Source of the DNA: Chlamydiia bacterium
GTDB taxonomy: Bacteria > Chlamydiota > Chlamydiia > Chlamydiales > GCA-2402025
Length of the DNA stretch: 64,000 nucleotides
NCBI GenBank assembly: GCA_030427725.1
Contig: JAUICV010000002.1
Coordinates: 386,436 to 450,435 of the forward strand
Direction of reading: 5' to 3'
Within the stretch, counting starts at the first letter, position 1. The number at the start of each line of letters is the position of its first letter. A program made the position numbers and the translations under genes. This document shows positions 7,903-16,104 of the stretch, piece after piece. The notes beneath the pieces are model-generated. The model saw only the letters and a program-made list of their open reading frames with translations, did not search any database and was not told where the DNA came from.

Positions 7903-10553
7903 TCACTCCAATTTTTGCCAATCGATACGTCAACCACTAGTGGAACGGAGAGATCAACAATCCCTTCCATAGTACCTTTGACAAGATTTCTAAGCTCTAC
8001 AAGGTTATGATCTTCACATTCAAATATTAATTCGTCATGAATTTGTAACAGCATGTATCCATAAGATGGGTTATTTTTCATCCTTTTATGAATTTCTATC
8101 ATGGCCATTTTTATAATATCGGCTTGGGCTCCTTGAATTGGAGTGTTTACAGCTAGTCTTTCTCCAGCGGCTTTTAAGGCTGGGTTTTTAGAGTTAATTT
8201 CTACAAGAGGTCTTTGTCTTCCAGTAAAAGTTTTAGCAAGCTCGGTGTCGTGGGCTTTTTTCTTGCACTCTTCTATGAAAGCCTTAACCATCGGATATCT
8301 TAAAAAATAGGTTTCAATAAAGCTTGAGGCTTCTGAGTAAGAAATACCAAGCTGATTAGAAAGACCGAAAGCTTGCTGTCCATAAATGATTCCGAAGTTT
8401 ACAGCTTTTGCCACATAGCGCATTTCTTTGGTTACATTTTGCAGTGGCAGATTATAAACTAGCGATGCTGTATAAGAATGAATGTCTTCGTTATTTTTAA
8501 AGGCCGTCATTAAATTGGGGTCTTGGCTTAAATGAGCCAAAATCCTGAGTTCTATTTGAGAATAGTCTGCTGATAAAAAACTCCAATTGCTTTCTTCGGG
8601 CTTAAAAGCAAATCGAATTTTTCTTCCTTCTTCTGTTCTGATTGGGATATTTTGTAAATTAGGGTCTGTGCAAGAGAGTCTGCCTGTTGCAGTGACAGAT
8701 TGCTGAAAGCTACAGTGAATGCGATTTGTTTTGCTAAGCACTTGCTCAGGTAGAGAGTCCACGTATGTAGATCTTAATTTTTCTAATGCTCTGTACTCTA
8801 AAACTTTTCCACAGATTGGATAACCATGTTTTAGTGACTCCAAAATTTGTGCGGAAGTCGACAATGTTTTCTTCTTACCAGGCAGTGCAATAGAGAGCTT
8901 TTCATAAAGAATGTGACTTAGCTGTTTTGGGGAGTTTAAATTAAAAACTTCACCAGCTTCAGAATAGATATCTTCTGAAAGCCCTTTGATTTTCTCAGTT
9001 AAATATATAGACATCTCTTTGAGTTTATCTACATCTAGATAAATTCCTCTTTTTTCCATATCGGATAAAACTCGTATTAAAGGCAGTTCTATGTCTTTAA
9101 AGAGATGCTCGAGTTTTGAGGACTTTAGCTCTTCTTCAAAAAGATGTTTTAACCTAACGGTGTAGTCAACATCTTCACAACAATAGGACGAGACTTTGTC
9201 TAGAGGAACTTCTGCCATGGTTATTTGTTTTTTTCCAGTACCAAGCAGTTCTTTAATAGAGGTTTTAGTTTTCCCGAATTTTTCCAAGGATAGTCGATCT
9301 AAACCATGTCTATTATTTGCTGAATTAATAAGATACGACGCTAGCATTGTATCAAAGGAAATATTTGCTATTCGTATACCATGGTTTTCTAGAACATGAA
9401 GATCATACTTGATGTTGTGACCGTAAAAGCCAATTTTTGGGTTTTTAAAGAGGGGCTTTATTTCATTTAAAACAAGCTCAGAGTCAATATTTCCGTTGAG
9501 AGGTACATACCAGGCTTTACCAGCTTGAACGCCAAAACCTATTCCAACAAGTTGTGCTCTTAGAGGGTGAATATCTGTTGTTTCCGTATCAAAACAAACC
9601 TGAGTTTGAAGAGATAGGTAGATGATAAGTGTTTTTAAATCTTTTAAAGAATTGATGAGAATGTAATCTGTTTCTTTAACTTTTTCTACGCGCTCGATTT
9701 CCTTAGGCGCAAGATCTTTAATAAGAGAGATAAAATTCATCTCTTTGTAAAATGATTCGAGGGAGGCTTTCTCAAATGCCTTTAGTTGATAAAAACTAAC
9801 TTCATCTGGAATAGAAACCTCTAATTGAAGGGTTGCTAGCTTTTTACTTAAGATAGCTTGGTCTTTGTTTTCACTAACAAGCTCTTTTTTCTTGCCCTTA
9901 AGCATGTGTGCATTCTCTAAGAGATTCTCTAAGGATTCAAACTCTTTGAGATATTTTGCTGCAGTTTTAGGTCCAAGGCCAGGGATGCCAGGGATGTTAT
10001 CAGCAGAGTCTCCCATGATTCCTAAAAGGTCAGTAACTTGATCAGGTCTAACTCCGTGGATTTCTTCTACCTTGTGTTTATCGATGATTAGGTTCTCTTT
10101 ATGTGTATTCAAGATGAACGTATTATCGTTAACAAGTTGACATAGGTCTTTATCAGAGGAGCAGACGTAAGATTCTAACCCATTTTTTTCGGACCATTTT
10201 GCTACGGCGCCGATGGTATCATCTGCTTCAATCCCCGATTTTTCAAGAACAGAAATTCCAAAAAGCTTACAAAAGGTTTTTGCTTTTTCTAGTTGAGGAA
10301 ATAAATCTTCAGGCATTGCGGTTCTGTGACCTTTATAGTCTGGATAAATATCTGTTCTTGATTTTTTATTATCCGGTCCATCGAACACAGCCACTAAAAA
10401 CTCTGGAGAAAAGTCTTTCTGTAGCTTTAGAATAGACCTAATAAAGCCATAAAGGGCATTGGTCGATTCTCCTTTTGGGTTTGTCATAGGTCTAATGGCA
10501 TAGTAGGATCTAAAGATATATCCAACAGCATCTAAAATATAAATTTTTTTCAT
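7896..10553 (-). CDS. polA: DNA polymerase I
   Basis: This 885-residue repair and primer-removal polymerase has three domains. The N-terminal 5'-3' exonuclease runs to about 290 (YIFRSYYAIR, FDGPDNKKSR, GIMGDSADNIPG). A 3'-5' exonuclease begins near 310 and keeps the catalytic FDTETT, so proofreading may be active, unlike in some bacterial PolA proteins. The polymerase domain carries SADYSQIELRILAHLS, the O-helix KAVNFGIIYG and the QIHDELIFE motif near the C-terminus. It sits between the S49 peptidase and coaE genes, the conserved chlamydial order. Confidence 0.97.
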   Translation of the reverse strand: MKKIYILDAVGYIFRSYYAIRPMTNPKGESTNALYGFIRSILKLQKDFSPEFLVAVFDGPDNKKSRTDIYPDYKGHRTAMPEDLFPQLEKAKTFCKLFGISVLEKSGIEADDTIGAVAKWSEKNGLESYVCSSDKDLCQLVNDNTFILNTHKENLIIDKHKVEEIHGVRPDQVTDLLGIMGDSADNIPGIPGLGPKTAAKYLKEFESLENLLENAHMLKGKKKELVSENKDQAILSKKLATLQLEVSIPDEVSFYQLKAFEKASLESFYKEMNFISLIKDLAPKEIERVEKVKETDYILINSLKDLKTLIIYLSLQTQVCFDTETTDIHPLRAQLVGIGFGVQAGKAWYVPLNGNIDSELVLNEIKPLFKNPKIGFYGHNIKYDLHVLENHGIRIANISFDTMLASYLINSANNRHGLDRLSLEKFGKTKTSIKELLGTGKKQITMAEVPLDKVSSYCCEDVDYTVRLKHLFEEELKSSKLEHLFKDIELPLIRVLSDMEKRGIYLDVDKLKEMSIYLTEKIKGLSEDIYSEAGEVFNLNSPKQLSHILYEKLSIALPGKKKTLSTSAQILESLKHGYPICGKVLEYRALEKLRSTYVDSLPEQVLSKTNRIHCSFQQSVTATGRLSCTDPNLQNIPIRTEEGRKIRFAFKPEESNWSFLSADYSQIELRILAHLSQDPNLMTAFKNNEDIHSYTASLVYNLPLQNVTKEMRYVAKAVNFGIIYGQQAFGLSNQLGISYSEASSFIETYFLRYPMVKAFIEECKKKAHDTELAKTFTGRQRPLVEINSKNPALKAAGERLAVNTPIQGAQADIIKMAMIEIHKRMKNNPSYGYMLLQIHDELIFECEDHNLVELRNLVKGTMEGIVDLSVPLVVDVSIGKNWSEC

Positions 10554-10564
10554 AAAGCAAAGAG

Positions 10565-11596
10565 TTAGGGCTTGTATAGAAATTGAAAAGGATAAGTTGA
10601 GCTAGCAGAAGCCATACCAAACCACTTCATTATAGGTAAAGAAGGCATGGATGGTTGGCCAAACATTTCCATTAAAATGGATCGTTTTGTTTCTATGGAG
10701 ACAACTTGATATTTGCTGCCATGCTCTAGTCCGCACTTAGTTACCAAATCACCTAGTGTTTCATAATAAGAACTATTTCCATGATCAATAAACCCAATTG
10801 TTTCAGCTTCAGATGCAATATAGACCTGCGCTCCATACTTATTTACAAGTTCTTCTCGGTTGATTTTTGGCCTGGTTGATACTACTAGATTTACAAAATG
10901 TTCATATAAATGTCCCGCCACAATATCAAGAGATTGGTCACTGTTTTGTTCCCAATTGCTTAGAGGGGATAGCATCATTTTATCTTTTCCTTTTGAAATG
11001 GAGCGGACTTCAATGCCGTGGGTATTAAGTAACTTTAAAAGATTAAAAGATGCTCCACAGACAACTCCCACAGATCCAACAAGGCTAACAGGTGAGGCAT
11101 AGATTTTATCGGTCGAGGAGGTAACATAAATGCCCCCGGATGCACAAGTCCCGTCGATATATGCGTATATTGGGACTTTATACTTGTTCTTAAACGATTT
11201 TAAGGCTCTATAAATTTCAAAAGAGTCGGTTACAGTCCCTCCTGGAGTGTCTACATGAAGTATGATTCCTTTTATAAGGTCTGGATTAGGAAAATGTTTG
11301 TGAACGTTAAAGAGTTTAGAGTTTATTGACTCAGCTGTTAAATTATCTCCCCCAATCATTCCATGGATGTTTATTTTTAGGATTGTAGGTAGTGTTTGAG
11401 AAAGAATCGATTTTTGTCCCACGTGATTTTGTTGCGTCTGTACGATGGTGTCGGTGTTGATCTCAGATGCTGGTTTGAGAAAAAATACCATTAGAAAAAA
11501 AAGTAAAATACAAAGTCCCACTCCGAGCACAGCAAAAAATGCCGAAAAAAAGGATCGTAAAGAAGATAAAAAAATAGACTCTCTTGAAATATTCAA
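10565..11596 (-). CDS. sohB: S49 family signal peptide peptidase (SohB/SppA-type)
   Basis: This is a membrane-anchored serine peptidase of 343 residues. The N-terminal anchor (about 10-40) precedes a ClpP-like S49 domain. HVDTPGGTVTDS, the nucleophile region CASGGIYVTSS and the SKGKDKMM lysine segment give the Ser-Lys dyad. SppA-type enzymes digest cleaved signal peptides and can trim membrane proteins. It precedes polA by 11 bases on the same strand, in the usual chlamydial cluster. Upstream, genes not expected at this locus in Chlamydia (11642-13434) have been inserted. Confidence 0.92.
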   Translation of the reverse strand: MNISRESIFLSSLRSFFSAFFAVLGVGLCILLFFLMVFFLKPASEINTDTIVQTQQNHVGQKSILSQTLPTILKINIHGMIGGDNLTAESINSKLFNVHKHFPNPDLIKGIILHVDTPGGTVTDSFEIYRALKSFKNKYKVPIYAYIDGTCASGGIYVTSSTDKIYASPVSLVGSVGVVCGASFNLLKLLNTHGIEVRSISKGKDKMMLSPLSNWEQNSDQSLDIVAGHLYEHFVNLVVSTRPKINREELVNKYGAQVYIASEAETIGFIDHGNSSYYETLGDLVTKCGLEHGSKYQVVSIETKRSILMEMFGQPSMPSLPIMKWFGMASASSTYPFQFLYKP

Positions 11597-11641
11597 ACTG
11601 ATACCTTACTGAAACATTTGGCTTAGCTCGATTATTCTACA

Positions 11642-12571
11642 TCAATTGATTTTATTCAATTTTTGTTCTCTTATCTTCTTTTTCATTGGTTTTCCAAAAA
11701 GGAATGGATGTTTTTTTATTGAAATTTCATGTACAGCGTCATACGTGTGGATGTTTGGGTATGAATGGTTTTGCAGATTTGCTCTATTAAGAAGAGTGCT
11801 CAGAACGAGTTGTTCTGGAAAAAATGAAAAAAAACTTTTCTTCTTGTTATGGGTTTGATGTAAATCATTGATTAAGCGCCGTATGCTAGGGTTTTGGGTA
11901 TTGAATCCTAGGATCGTTGCGGCGATGTGTCTAAAATTGTTTAATTCATGGTTTGATAAACGAAAGTCTTCGATTAAAGCTTTAGGACATTGATTGTTGA
12001 AAGGGTACAGACTGTATCTATAAGAAATACCGTTTTTTTTGGTGAATTTAATCAAAGAATCTAAATTATGTAATACATGACATCTTAGGTCTACCCAAAT
12101 AATAGTTTTATATCCAAGGTCCAGAGCCTCTTTTAATGCGCAAAATTTAAAAAAATAGGGAATTTCACAATGAGAAAGGCAACCTGATTCCATATTTGGC
12201 CATCCGCCTATCCGATAAAGATAATGACCTACGTAATTGTGTTTTTTTAATTCTTTAATTTGAGTAAGAAAATATTTGTCGTCATTGTAGCTCTGATTAA
12301 GAGAGGAAAAGGTTATTATGCAAGTATCTAAATTAGTTTTATTTGTGTTAATATTAACAACGTGGAGTCTATGTCGACTTACAGAGCCTCCTTGGTAGAT
12401 TTGAAGAATGCTTCTATGCCCATTTCGAGAAAAGTTTTCTTTTATTATTTTTTTTTGGGCAGTTTTTAGCATGTTTCTTGTTATTTCTTTTGGCTCAAAG
12501 CTATTTAATTTTTGATAAAAAATAAAAGGACTTAGAAATATAAAAAGATACAATGCATTATTTAGTATCAT
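11642..12571 (-). CDS. export-tagged glycosyltransferase-like protein
   Basis: This 309-residue protein starts with a hydrophobic segment (residues 5-20) that looks like a signal peptide or anchor. The body resembles a GT-A nucleotide-sugar transferase: KFCALKEALDLGYKTIIWVDLRCHVLHNLD (read as separate pieces around residues 142-171) has the layout of the sugar-nucleotide and metal-binding strand. The usual DxD is D161-L-R163 here, so the metal site is altered. A Lys-rich tail follows. Its ATG overlaps the stop of the sulfotransferase-like gene by four bases (ATGA), so the two are translationally coupled. Catalytic activity and acceptor are unknown. Confidence 0.6.
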   Translation of the reverse strand: MILNNALYLFIFLSPFIFYQKLNSFEPKEITRNMLKTAQKKIIKENFSRNGHRSILQIYQGGSVSRHRLHVVNINTNKTNLDTCIITFSSLNQSYNDDKYFLTQIKELKKHNYVGHYLYRIGGWPNMESGCLSHCEIPYFFKFCALKEALDLGYKTIIWVDLRCHVLHNLDSLIKFTKKNGISYRYSLYPFNNQCPKALIEDFRLSNHELNNFRHIAATILGFNTQNPSIRRLINDLHQTHNKKKSFFSFFPEQLVLSTLLNRANLQNHSYPNIHTYDAVHEISIKKHPFLFGKPMKKKIREQKLNKIN

Positions 12572-13434
12572 GTGTTGTCTCGCAAAAATGTGTAATATTT
12601 AGGGTAATGTTGTTCAAGAATTTCAGAGAAAATTTTCAGAAACTTCTTGTACTCTTTGGTTTTTAGAGATAATTTAGATTGATTACTTTGGGCGCTAGAT
12701 CCATTCCATTTCCTTGTTAATTGAGCACAAAGTGTTCGATGCTTGTCGAGATTTTTCATCAACTGCTGTGAGTTAGAATCAGTTGGTGTTTTAAAAAAGT
12801 TTGACAGTTTTGATAACGCGGTTTCAGTGTTAAAAATTAATTCATCATAGGTAATTAGCAAACGATTAGGTTTTTTCCAGTTTAAATAGGTATCAATATT
12901 CCTAAAATACTCGTAGACAAAGGGCCCCTTTTGACATTTGTTTGGTTGTGTAAACCCGAGTATAAGGCAAGTCAATCGATCTTTTTTGTTTAGATCTGGA
13001 GAATTTAAAATAGTAATTATCTTTTTATGCTCTTTTTTATATATATGATCTGACAAATTCCTTAGCAGAAAAATAAGTTTGTCGCCTTTTTGAGATTTGA
13101 AGTAATAGCCATTAGCTTCATTGAATAAAAATCCACAATCACTTTCATGCGCTCTTATAAAATTTTTAGAATTATCCTGGCATTTGTCAAAAAATACATA
13201 CTTGGTATTTGGTGTTTGCCAAGTTTGACTCATCATAAACTGCGTAAGATACATCAAAAAATGAGATCCACTATTTCTGCTGGAAAGGAGATAGGTTTTA
13301 TTTTCCTTACATTCTGGAAAAATCGAGGGTAAGTCCTGTTTCTTTGGTTTGTGGAAATATCTTCCAAAAGAAATAGGCTTAGAGCATATAAAAACCGGTA
13401 GGATTAGAAGAGAGAAATTAAAGATGAACTTCAT
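12568..13434 (-). CDS. export-tagged sulfotransferase-like protein (first of two)
   Basis: I place the start at 13434, not the longer frame start at 13566, because GGGGAGAG lies 10-11 bases upstream and the shorter product (288 residues) then begins with a clean signal peptide (about 1-20: MKFIF, a hydrophobic core, then ICSKP). A sulfotransferase P-loop-like 5' phosphosulfate loop follows at 49-59 (LLSSRNSGSHF), with the 3' phosphate motif near IFLLRNLSDH (Arg125, Ser128) and a TYDELIF segment. PAPS-dependent enzymes of this fold sulfate carbohydrates or peptides. It is coupled to the glycosyltransferase-like gene. A paralogue lies at 25937-26659. Confidence 0.65.
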   Translation of the reverse strand: MKFIFNFSLLILPVFICSKPISFGRYFHKPKKQDLPSIFPECKENKTYLLSSRNSGSHFLMYLTQFMMSQTWQTPNTKYVFFDKCQDNSKNFIRAHESDCGFLFNEANGYYFKSQKGDKLIFLLRNLSDHIYKKEHKKIITILNSPDLNKKDRLTCLILGFTQPNKCQKGPFVYEYFRNIDTYLNWKKPNRLLITYDELIFNTETALSKLSNFFKTPTDSNSQQLMKNLDKHRTLCAQLTRKWNGSSAQSNQSKLSLKTKEYKKFLKIFSEILEQHYPKYYTFLRDNT

Positions 13435-13578
13435 TGTAAAACTCTCCCCAGGCTGCTTTATAAGGGAGAATAAAGGTCTAAAAAGTTTATTGTCAAGTTT
13501 GGTTGTTTTGGTGATTGATAGGATTTTAAAAAGGTAAAACCGAGTGAATTTGAGTATTGGTTTCAAGTTAGGTAATAA

Positions 13579-14808
13579 TTAGTGAGTAATTTTAAAATCG
13601 GAAGGTTCAGTATTTTTCAAATTATGGTCGACAACTGTAGTAATGCAGATGTCAGACCAAACATTTAGAGAGGTTTCTACCATATCAAATAGTGTGTACA
13701 GTGGTAAAATCATACCAAGAAGCGTAAGGGGTGTGTTCATGCCTACTAGAAGTGCTGAGGTTAAAAAATAACATCCCATGGGCACTCCTGCGTTTCCAAT
13801 AGCGACAAGGGTTGAAATAAAAATCCATGGAATCATTTCCATCAAGCTAATGCTAGCTCCACTGCTTATACTAACAAATAGAGTGGTAATAAGTATAAAA
13901 GCTGCGCAGCCATTCATATTTATGACAGAGCAAAGAGGTAGGCTAAATGAAGATGTTTTTTTATCTATATTTAGTTTTCTAGAGGCTAGGTCTAATGTGA
14001 GCGGTAAGGTGGCACTTGAGGATTTTGAAAAAAATGCCATAGAAAGAGCTGGAAGCATTGATTTTCCAACATGAGTGGGAGATAAGCCTTTTAGTTTTAA
14101 AAAAATGGGTAAAATTATAAAGCCTTGAATGAGATTAGCTGAAACAACACAGATTGCATATTTTATAATGGAGCTAAAACTTTCTTTGCTTGTGACAATT
14201 TGGTCTATAAAGAGTGTGACAAATGCAAAAATACCAATGGGTAACAATTTAATGATGGTTGTTGATATTTTTAAAAGAGCTTTGAAAAAACCGTTGAAAA
14301 AATTTTGCACCGTTTCTTTTTCTTTATCATGAAGTAAGGAAATGGAAATTCCTAAAATTGTAGCAATGAATGCTACCCCTAAGACGTTATTATTTAAGAA
14401 AGCCTCTACAGGATTCGAAGGGATGACGTCTTTGATAACACTCAAGTAAGTTTTAAAAAATTGAACTTTTTCTTTGGATGTACTTTCGCTTAGAGCTCTT
14501 GTTTCAGCTGGGTTGATAACAATAAATAAAATTAGAGCAATAGTTGCTGAAATTATGGTCGTCAAAAGGGTGTATTTAAAAACTCTGGCAAGTAAGTTTT
14601 TTGTGTGAGTAAGATTTTTTGCGTTTATCAGGGTTGTAAAAATCGAAAGGAATATGATGGGAAGGCTTAGAAGCTTTAAGGCTCTAATAAAAAGGTCAGC
14701 AATAAAATTCGATGCAGGAACCACAACCCCTGGCAGGAAAAAATAAGAAACTGAAGCTAATACTAAAGATAAAAGAACAGGCAGAGCCGAAAATTTTTTT
14801 ATAGTCAT
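13579..14808 (-). CDS. dicarboxylate/amino acid:cation symporter (DAACS family)
   Basis: This 409-residue inner-membrane carrier has about eight hydrophobic helices plus two re-entrant loops, as in GltP/GltT/DctA. The serine-rich hairpin (SKSSSATLPLTL, near 270) and the NMNGCAAF motif (near 300) identify the family, which takes up glutamate, aspartate or C4-dicarboxylates with Na+ or H+. Substrate cannot be fixed from sequence. It probably feeds host amino acids or dicarboxylates into the TCA cycle. It is alone between the export-tagged operon and pgsA. Confidence 0.9.
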   Translation of the reverse strand: MTIKKFSALPVLLSLVLASVSYFFLPGVVVPASNFIADLFIRALKLLSLPIIFLSIFTTLINAKNLTHTKNLLARVFKYTLLTTIISATIALILFIVINPAETRALSESTSKEKVQFFKTYLSVIKDVIPSNPVEAFLNNNVLGVAFIATILGISISLLHDKEKETVQNFFNGFFKALLKISTTIIKLLPIGIFAFVTLFIDQIVTSKESFSSIIKYAICVVSANLIQGFIILPIFLKLKGLSPTHVGKSMLPALSMAFFSKSSSATLPLTLDLASRKLNIDKKTSSFSLPLCSVINMNGCAAFILITTLFVSISSGASISLMEMIPWIFISTLVAIGNAGVPMGCYFLTSALLVGMNTPLTLLGMILPLYTLFDMVETSLNVWSDICITTVVDHNLKNTEPSDFKITH

Positions 14809-14877
14809 GCGAAAGTGATAAATTAAAAATAATTGGGAAAATTTTAGCTAATAATAGAATTCAAGTCATTAACTAGT

Positions 14878-15390
14878 TTATGAAAGAGTAGTTTTTGATC
14901 GATTAATAAGCTCAATTAAAACAAAGATTCCAACTAATGCAAAAGCCCAGTAGACATAAGGGGCAAGCTGGACCCCAAGAGTTAAGGCTATGATGATTCC
15001 AAATTGCATAGTTGTCGTGATTTTCCCCCATCTAACGGGTCTGCAGGTATAAGCCTGCCAAGCACCTTTTAATTTGAGAATAATAGCAAAGACACAAAGG
15101 GCGAGATCACGAGAGACCATCAATGCTGCATGTGGCAGAGTTATAGAACCCTCCATAAAAAAGACTCCTAAGACAAAATAGACAAAGAACTTGTCCATAG
15201 CTGGATCCAAGATAGCTCCAAGTTTCGAGGAGTATTTAAATCGTCTGGCTAAAAAACCATCAGTGAAATCTGTAATCATAGCTAGTACAACAGCGGTCAT
15301 GCGTAGGGCAGTGCTATCAACTAAAAACAGGAAAGCCAAGGGCCCCCTTAGGAGAGATAAGCCATTTGATGGGTTTAACATGGACAACAA
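14878..15390 (-). CDS. pgsA: CDP-diacylglycerol-glycerol-3-phosphate 3-phosphatidyltransferase-like
   Basis: This CDP-alcohol phosphatidyltransferase of 170 residues contains the full family signature, starting at DFTDGFLARR (about 41-50) and ending DPAMD, with all acidic residues present. Such enzymes make phosphatidylglycerophosphate from CDP-diacylglycerol in the inner membrane. The protein is somewhat short but keeps four to five membrane helices. It follows the DedA gene by 15 bases. Other CDP-alcohol transferases (for example phosphatidylserine synthase) share the motif, so the exact product is less certain than the family. Confidence 0.85.
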   Translation of the reverse strand: MLSMLNPSNGLSLLRGPLAFLFLVDSTALRMTAVVLAMITDFTDGFLARRFKYSSKLGAILDPAMDKFFVYFVLGVFFMEGSITLPHAALMVSRDLALCVFAIILKLKGAWQAYTCRPVRWGKITTTMQFGIIIALTLGVQLAPYVYWAFALVGIFVLIELINRSKTTLS

Positions 15391-15405
15391 AAATACTCTA
15401 AGAAA

Positions 15406-16035
15406 TTAAACTTGTCGGCTTCTTGCTTTTCGCTGGCGCCGTTTTTTTCTCCATTTATACCAAAAAAAGATAATTACAGTCACACTCAAAGCATAAAATA
15501 GAGATAGATGGACTGTTTTTACAAGTTTTGAAAGTGATTCAAAATTACTTCCAAGGTAGTAAAAGGTTAAAAATGTAGTAGAGGTCCAAAAAATTGAGGG
15601 GAATAAATCTTTTAACGCGAATTTCGTAAAACTCGCCTTTGAGATACCTGTCGACATGAATATTGCATTTCTAACTCCAAAGGGAATAAATCGACCAAGA
15701 AGCAAAGTTAAAAAACCTTTTCTAGCATAGAAATTTCTCATTTTTGTAAGGCGATTCTCTGGAAGTAGTTTTTTCATCCAGTTATATTTTAGAAGCTTTC
15801 TTCCAAAGCCCCTTCCTAGCCAATAAGCAATCCAAGCGGAAAAATAACAACCCAAAAAACTGCAGATAAATAAGGGCCAAAACATTTCCGGAGCCATTGA
15901 GGCAATCAAAGCAGAGATAATAATGAGGATATCAATTGAAATTGGAAAACTCATCCCAGCAAGCAGATATAGAAAAAATAATATCCAAGGAGCTTTGTTT
16001 TGGTTTTCTAATATAAAATTGTAAATAGATTCCAT
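15406..16035 (-). CDS. DedA family membrane protein
   Basis: This 209-residue polytopic membrane protein has the DedA/SNARE-associated core: an early Pro-rich hydrophobic helix, GCYFSAWIAYWLGRGFG in the centre (read in parts near 63-80), and LLLGRFIPFGVRN near 112-125 with the conserved Arg and Pro. DedA proteins flip or recycle lipid carriers such as undecaprenyl phosphate or phospholipids. The C-terminus is very basic. It heads a pair with pgsA. Which lipid it handles is not visible. Confidence 0.88.
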   Translation of the reverse strand: MESIYNFILENQNKAPWILFFLYLLAGMSFPISIDILIIISALIASMAPEMFWPLFICSFLGCYFSAWIAYWLGRGFGRKLLKYNWMKKLLPENRLTKMRNFYARKGFLTLLLGRFIPFGVRNAIFMSTGISKASFTKFALKDLFPSIFWTSTTFLTFYYLGSNFESLSKLVKTVHLSLFYALSVTVIIFFWYKWRKKRRQRKARSRQV

Positions 16036-16104
16036 AAAACTTTTTAAAAAAATAAGAAAAACGGAATTATACTACAAATGTCTATTTTTAATGTTTATTT
16101 TAAA

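Noticed and set aside
11642-13434. capsule or O-antigen biosynthesis cluster
   Set aside because: Both proteins carry export segments and there are no sugar-nucleotide synthesis, flippase or polymerase genes around them.
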